Source: Persephonella marina EX-H1 (GTDB lineage Bacteria; Aquificota; Aquificia; Aquificales; Hydrogenothermaceae). From it: DNA of 64,000 bases. Position numbers and translations under genes: made by a program. The notes beneath the pieces are model-generated. The model was not told where the DNA came from, ran no database searches, and saw nothing but the letters and a program-made list of their open reading frames with translations. Below, in pieces: positions 63,086 through 64,000 of the stretch. The number at the start of each line of letters is the position of its first letter. The first letter of the stretch is position 1. Location of the stretch: contig NC_012440.1 of the NCBI RefSeq assembly GCF_000021565.1, forward strand, positions 310,001 through 374,000, written 5' to 3'.

Positions 63086-63847
63086 ATGGGAGAAAACACA
63101 GCCGTTAAATGGGTGCTGTTCTTCTTCTTCCCGGCGCTGTTTATCTATGGTCTGTTGCATGTTTACTCCTCAAAGCCAGCACAGGCTAAGAGAACAGCAG
63201 AGCTGACGGCAGAAGAAGAAGCAGGGAGAAAGGTTTACAACAAATTCTGTGTGGGATGTCATGGTGTTAATGGAGATGGAAATAGTGAAGCAGCAAAATT
63301 CTTCAAAAACAAACCACCAAACTTCCACACAGCTGTATTCAGATGGAAATCTACACCTGAGGGTACACTTCCAACTGATGACGATCTAATGCATGTATTA
63401 AACTGGGGTATTCCTCAAACTCCAATGCCATCTTTCAAGCTCGTACCTGAAGTTCAGAAAAGAGCTGTTATAGCTTATATCAAAACTTTTTCTGACAGAT
63501 GGGAGAAGGAAAAACCTGGAAAATCTGTTTATGGAAGCATTCACAGACCAGACTGGTTCGGTTCTCCAGAATCTATACAGAAAGGTAAAGAACTTTACGC
63601 TACAAACTGTACATCATGTCACGGCGAAAAAGGAGAAGGTGATGGTCCTTTAGCATCAACACTGCCAGTTCCTCCTACAGATCTTACATACCCTGTTAGA
63701 GCTGCTGGTCCAAAACCTGAGGACACATTCAGAGTTCTTACTGTAGGACTTGAAGGATCTCCAATGCCAGCGTTCAACTATCTCTCAGAAGAAGACAGAT
63801 GGCATCTTGTTTCTTACATCGCTTACCTGATGAACAAAGGTAAATAA
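63086..63847 (+). CDS. Membrane-anchored diheme cytochrome c
   Basis: 253 residues: N-terminal membrane helix (about 8-26), then two class I cytochrome c domains with CVGCH (55-59) and CTSCH (175-179), distal Met candidates in TPMPSF and SPMPAF. Anchored in the inner membrane and facing the periplasm, it should pass electrons to a terminal oxidase or reductase, in line with the membrane protein gene 15 nt downstream. It resembles CcoP-type or SoxX-like diheme proteins in layout, but I cannot assign one. AGGAGG site before the ATG; likely regulated by the paired palindromes upstream. Confidence 0.88.
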   Translation: MGENTAVKWVLFFFFPALFIYGLLHVYSSKPAQAKRTAELTAEEEAGRKVYNKFCVGCHGVNGDGNSEAAKFFKNKPPNFHTAVFRWKSTPEGTLPTDDDLMHVLNWGIPQTPMPSFKLVPEVQKRAVIAYIKTFSDRWEKEKPGKSVYGSIHRPDWFGSPESIQKGKELYATNCTSCHGEKGEGDGPLASTLPVPPTDLTYPVRAAGPKPEDTFRVLTVGLEGSPMPAFNYLSEEDRWHLVSYIAYLMNKGK

Positions 63848-63862
63848 TAAGGAGGGTTAAAA

Positions 63863-64000
63863 ATGGCAGAGAACAATACACAACTGCAAAACCTGGTCAA
63901 CTATGGGTTAGTCAAAGCCCATGTTGCGATGGGTCTTATATTCTTTATCATCGTTGCTTTAATGGGATTCTTATACTCACTCCAGCTTGATGGTATATAT
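63863..64000 (+). CDS. Membrane protein, N-terminal 46 residues only; possible heme-copper oxidase subunit I
   Basis: ATG 63863 follows a GGAGGG site 15 nt after the diheme cytochrome gene, and the frame is open to the window end. The visible part reads as a short polar N-terminus and a membrane helix (about 20-39), with VKAHVAMGLIFFIIVALMG. This resembles the first helix of heme-copper oxidase subunit I proteins of the cbb3/NorB-like kind. The proposal rests on that resemblance and on the cytochrome neighbour; catalytic histidines are outside the window. Confidence 0.55.
   Translation, partial: MAENNTQLQNLVNYGLVKAHVAMGLIFFIIVALMGFLYSLQLDGIY

Overview
The window looks like a chromosomal segment of a thermophilic, chemolithoautotrophic bacterium of the Aquificota. 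The family Hydrogenothermaceae (Persephonella or a relative) is the best guess, from gene content only. The evidence is a full-length reverse gyrase next to otherwise bacterial genes, an archaeal-type MetK, an LpxI-type lipid A pathway, the futalosine menaquinone enzyme MqnC, a heterodisulfide-reductase-like subunit beside a fumarate reductase iron-sulfur subunit, a PspA-like phosphoserine phosphatase, HypA and c-type cytochromes. The DNA is A+T rich, genes are tightly packed on both strands with many 1-4 nt overlaps, and at least fourteen genes appear to start with TTG. I see no insertion sequence, prophage or CRISPR array.

Layout. 1-5.9 kb (+): end of a copper-type P-ATPase, a glycerophosphodiesterase, a class V aminotransferase plus PspA-like phosphatase (possible serine pathway), hisZ and slyD. 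5.9-8.1 kb: kamA-like gene with a membrane protein (-), a LOG-like protein (+), tRNA-Glu and tRNA-Lys (-) behind a near-consensus promoter. 8.2-12.1 kb: hypA (+), then a polyferredoxin and TonB receptor pair (-), probably for metal uptake. 12.3-21.1 kb (-): three transcription blocks: arsR-trxA-lpxA-lpxI-orphan; frdB-frdE; rplS-rnhB-yraN-ispA-queF; then bcp and hisIE. 21.2-28.3 kb: dxs and a DUF151 nuclease (+), three exported ankyrin-repeat proteins (-) and asd (-). 28.3-35.3 kb: small membrane protein, CpoB-like lipoprotein, uppS, cdsA (+), mqnC and an orphan lipoprotein (-), comM, uppP and tRNA-Ser (+). 35.3-42 kb (-): small HicB-like protein, radical SAM protein, GGDEF-EAL protein coupled to a diheme peroxidase, leuB, nadC, hemJ. 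42-48.5 kb: a 48-residue Cys-rich membrane protein (+), then erpA, sppA, rbfA, ylxP, tatD, ftsH, tilS, a CAU tRNA and rpsT (all -). 48.7-64 kb: metK and a NIT-domain chemoreceptor (+), reverse gyrase and an epimerase (-), then a plus-strand run of glycosyltransferase, pyrD, M3 oligopeptidase, a small dimeric monooxygenase-like protein, a RuBisCO-like protein, mtnX, a membrane diheme cytochrome and the first 46 codons of a membrane protein.

How parts fit. Envelope building is spread over lpxA/lpxI, uppS/cdsA/uppP, ispA and dxs. Respiration and redox are served by mqnC, fumarate reductase, the cytochromes and hypA. Protein quality control is served by ftsH, sppA, slyD and the M3 peptidase. The most unusual item is the RuBisCO-like protein at 61116-62288. 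It sits in an overlapping pair with a clear MtnX phosphatase, yet has lost the carbamylated lysine, most metal ligands and the glycine-rich phosphate loop of the family. Other items to check are the CAU tRNA joined to tilS by a structured linker, the secreted ankyrin cluster, two near-identical palindromes exactly 20 bp apart before the cytochrome gene, and the reverse gyrase without a second zinc finger. Functional calls are from reading the sequence; no database search was possible.
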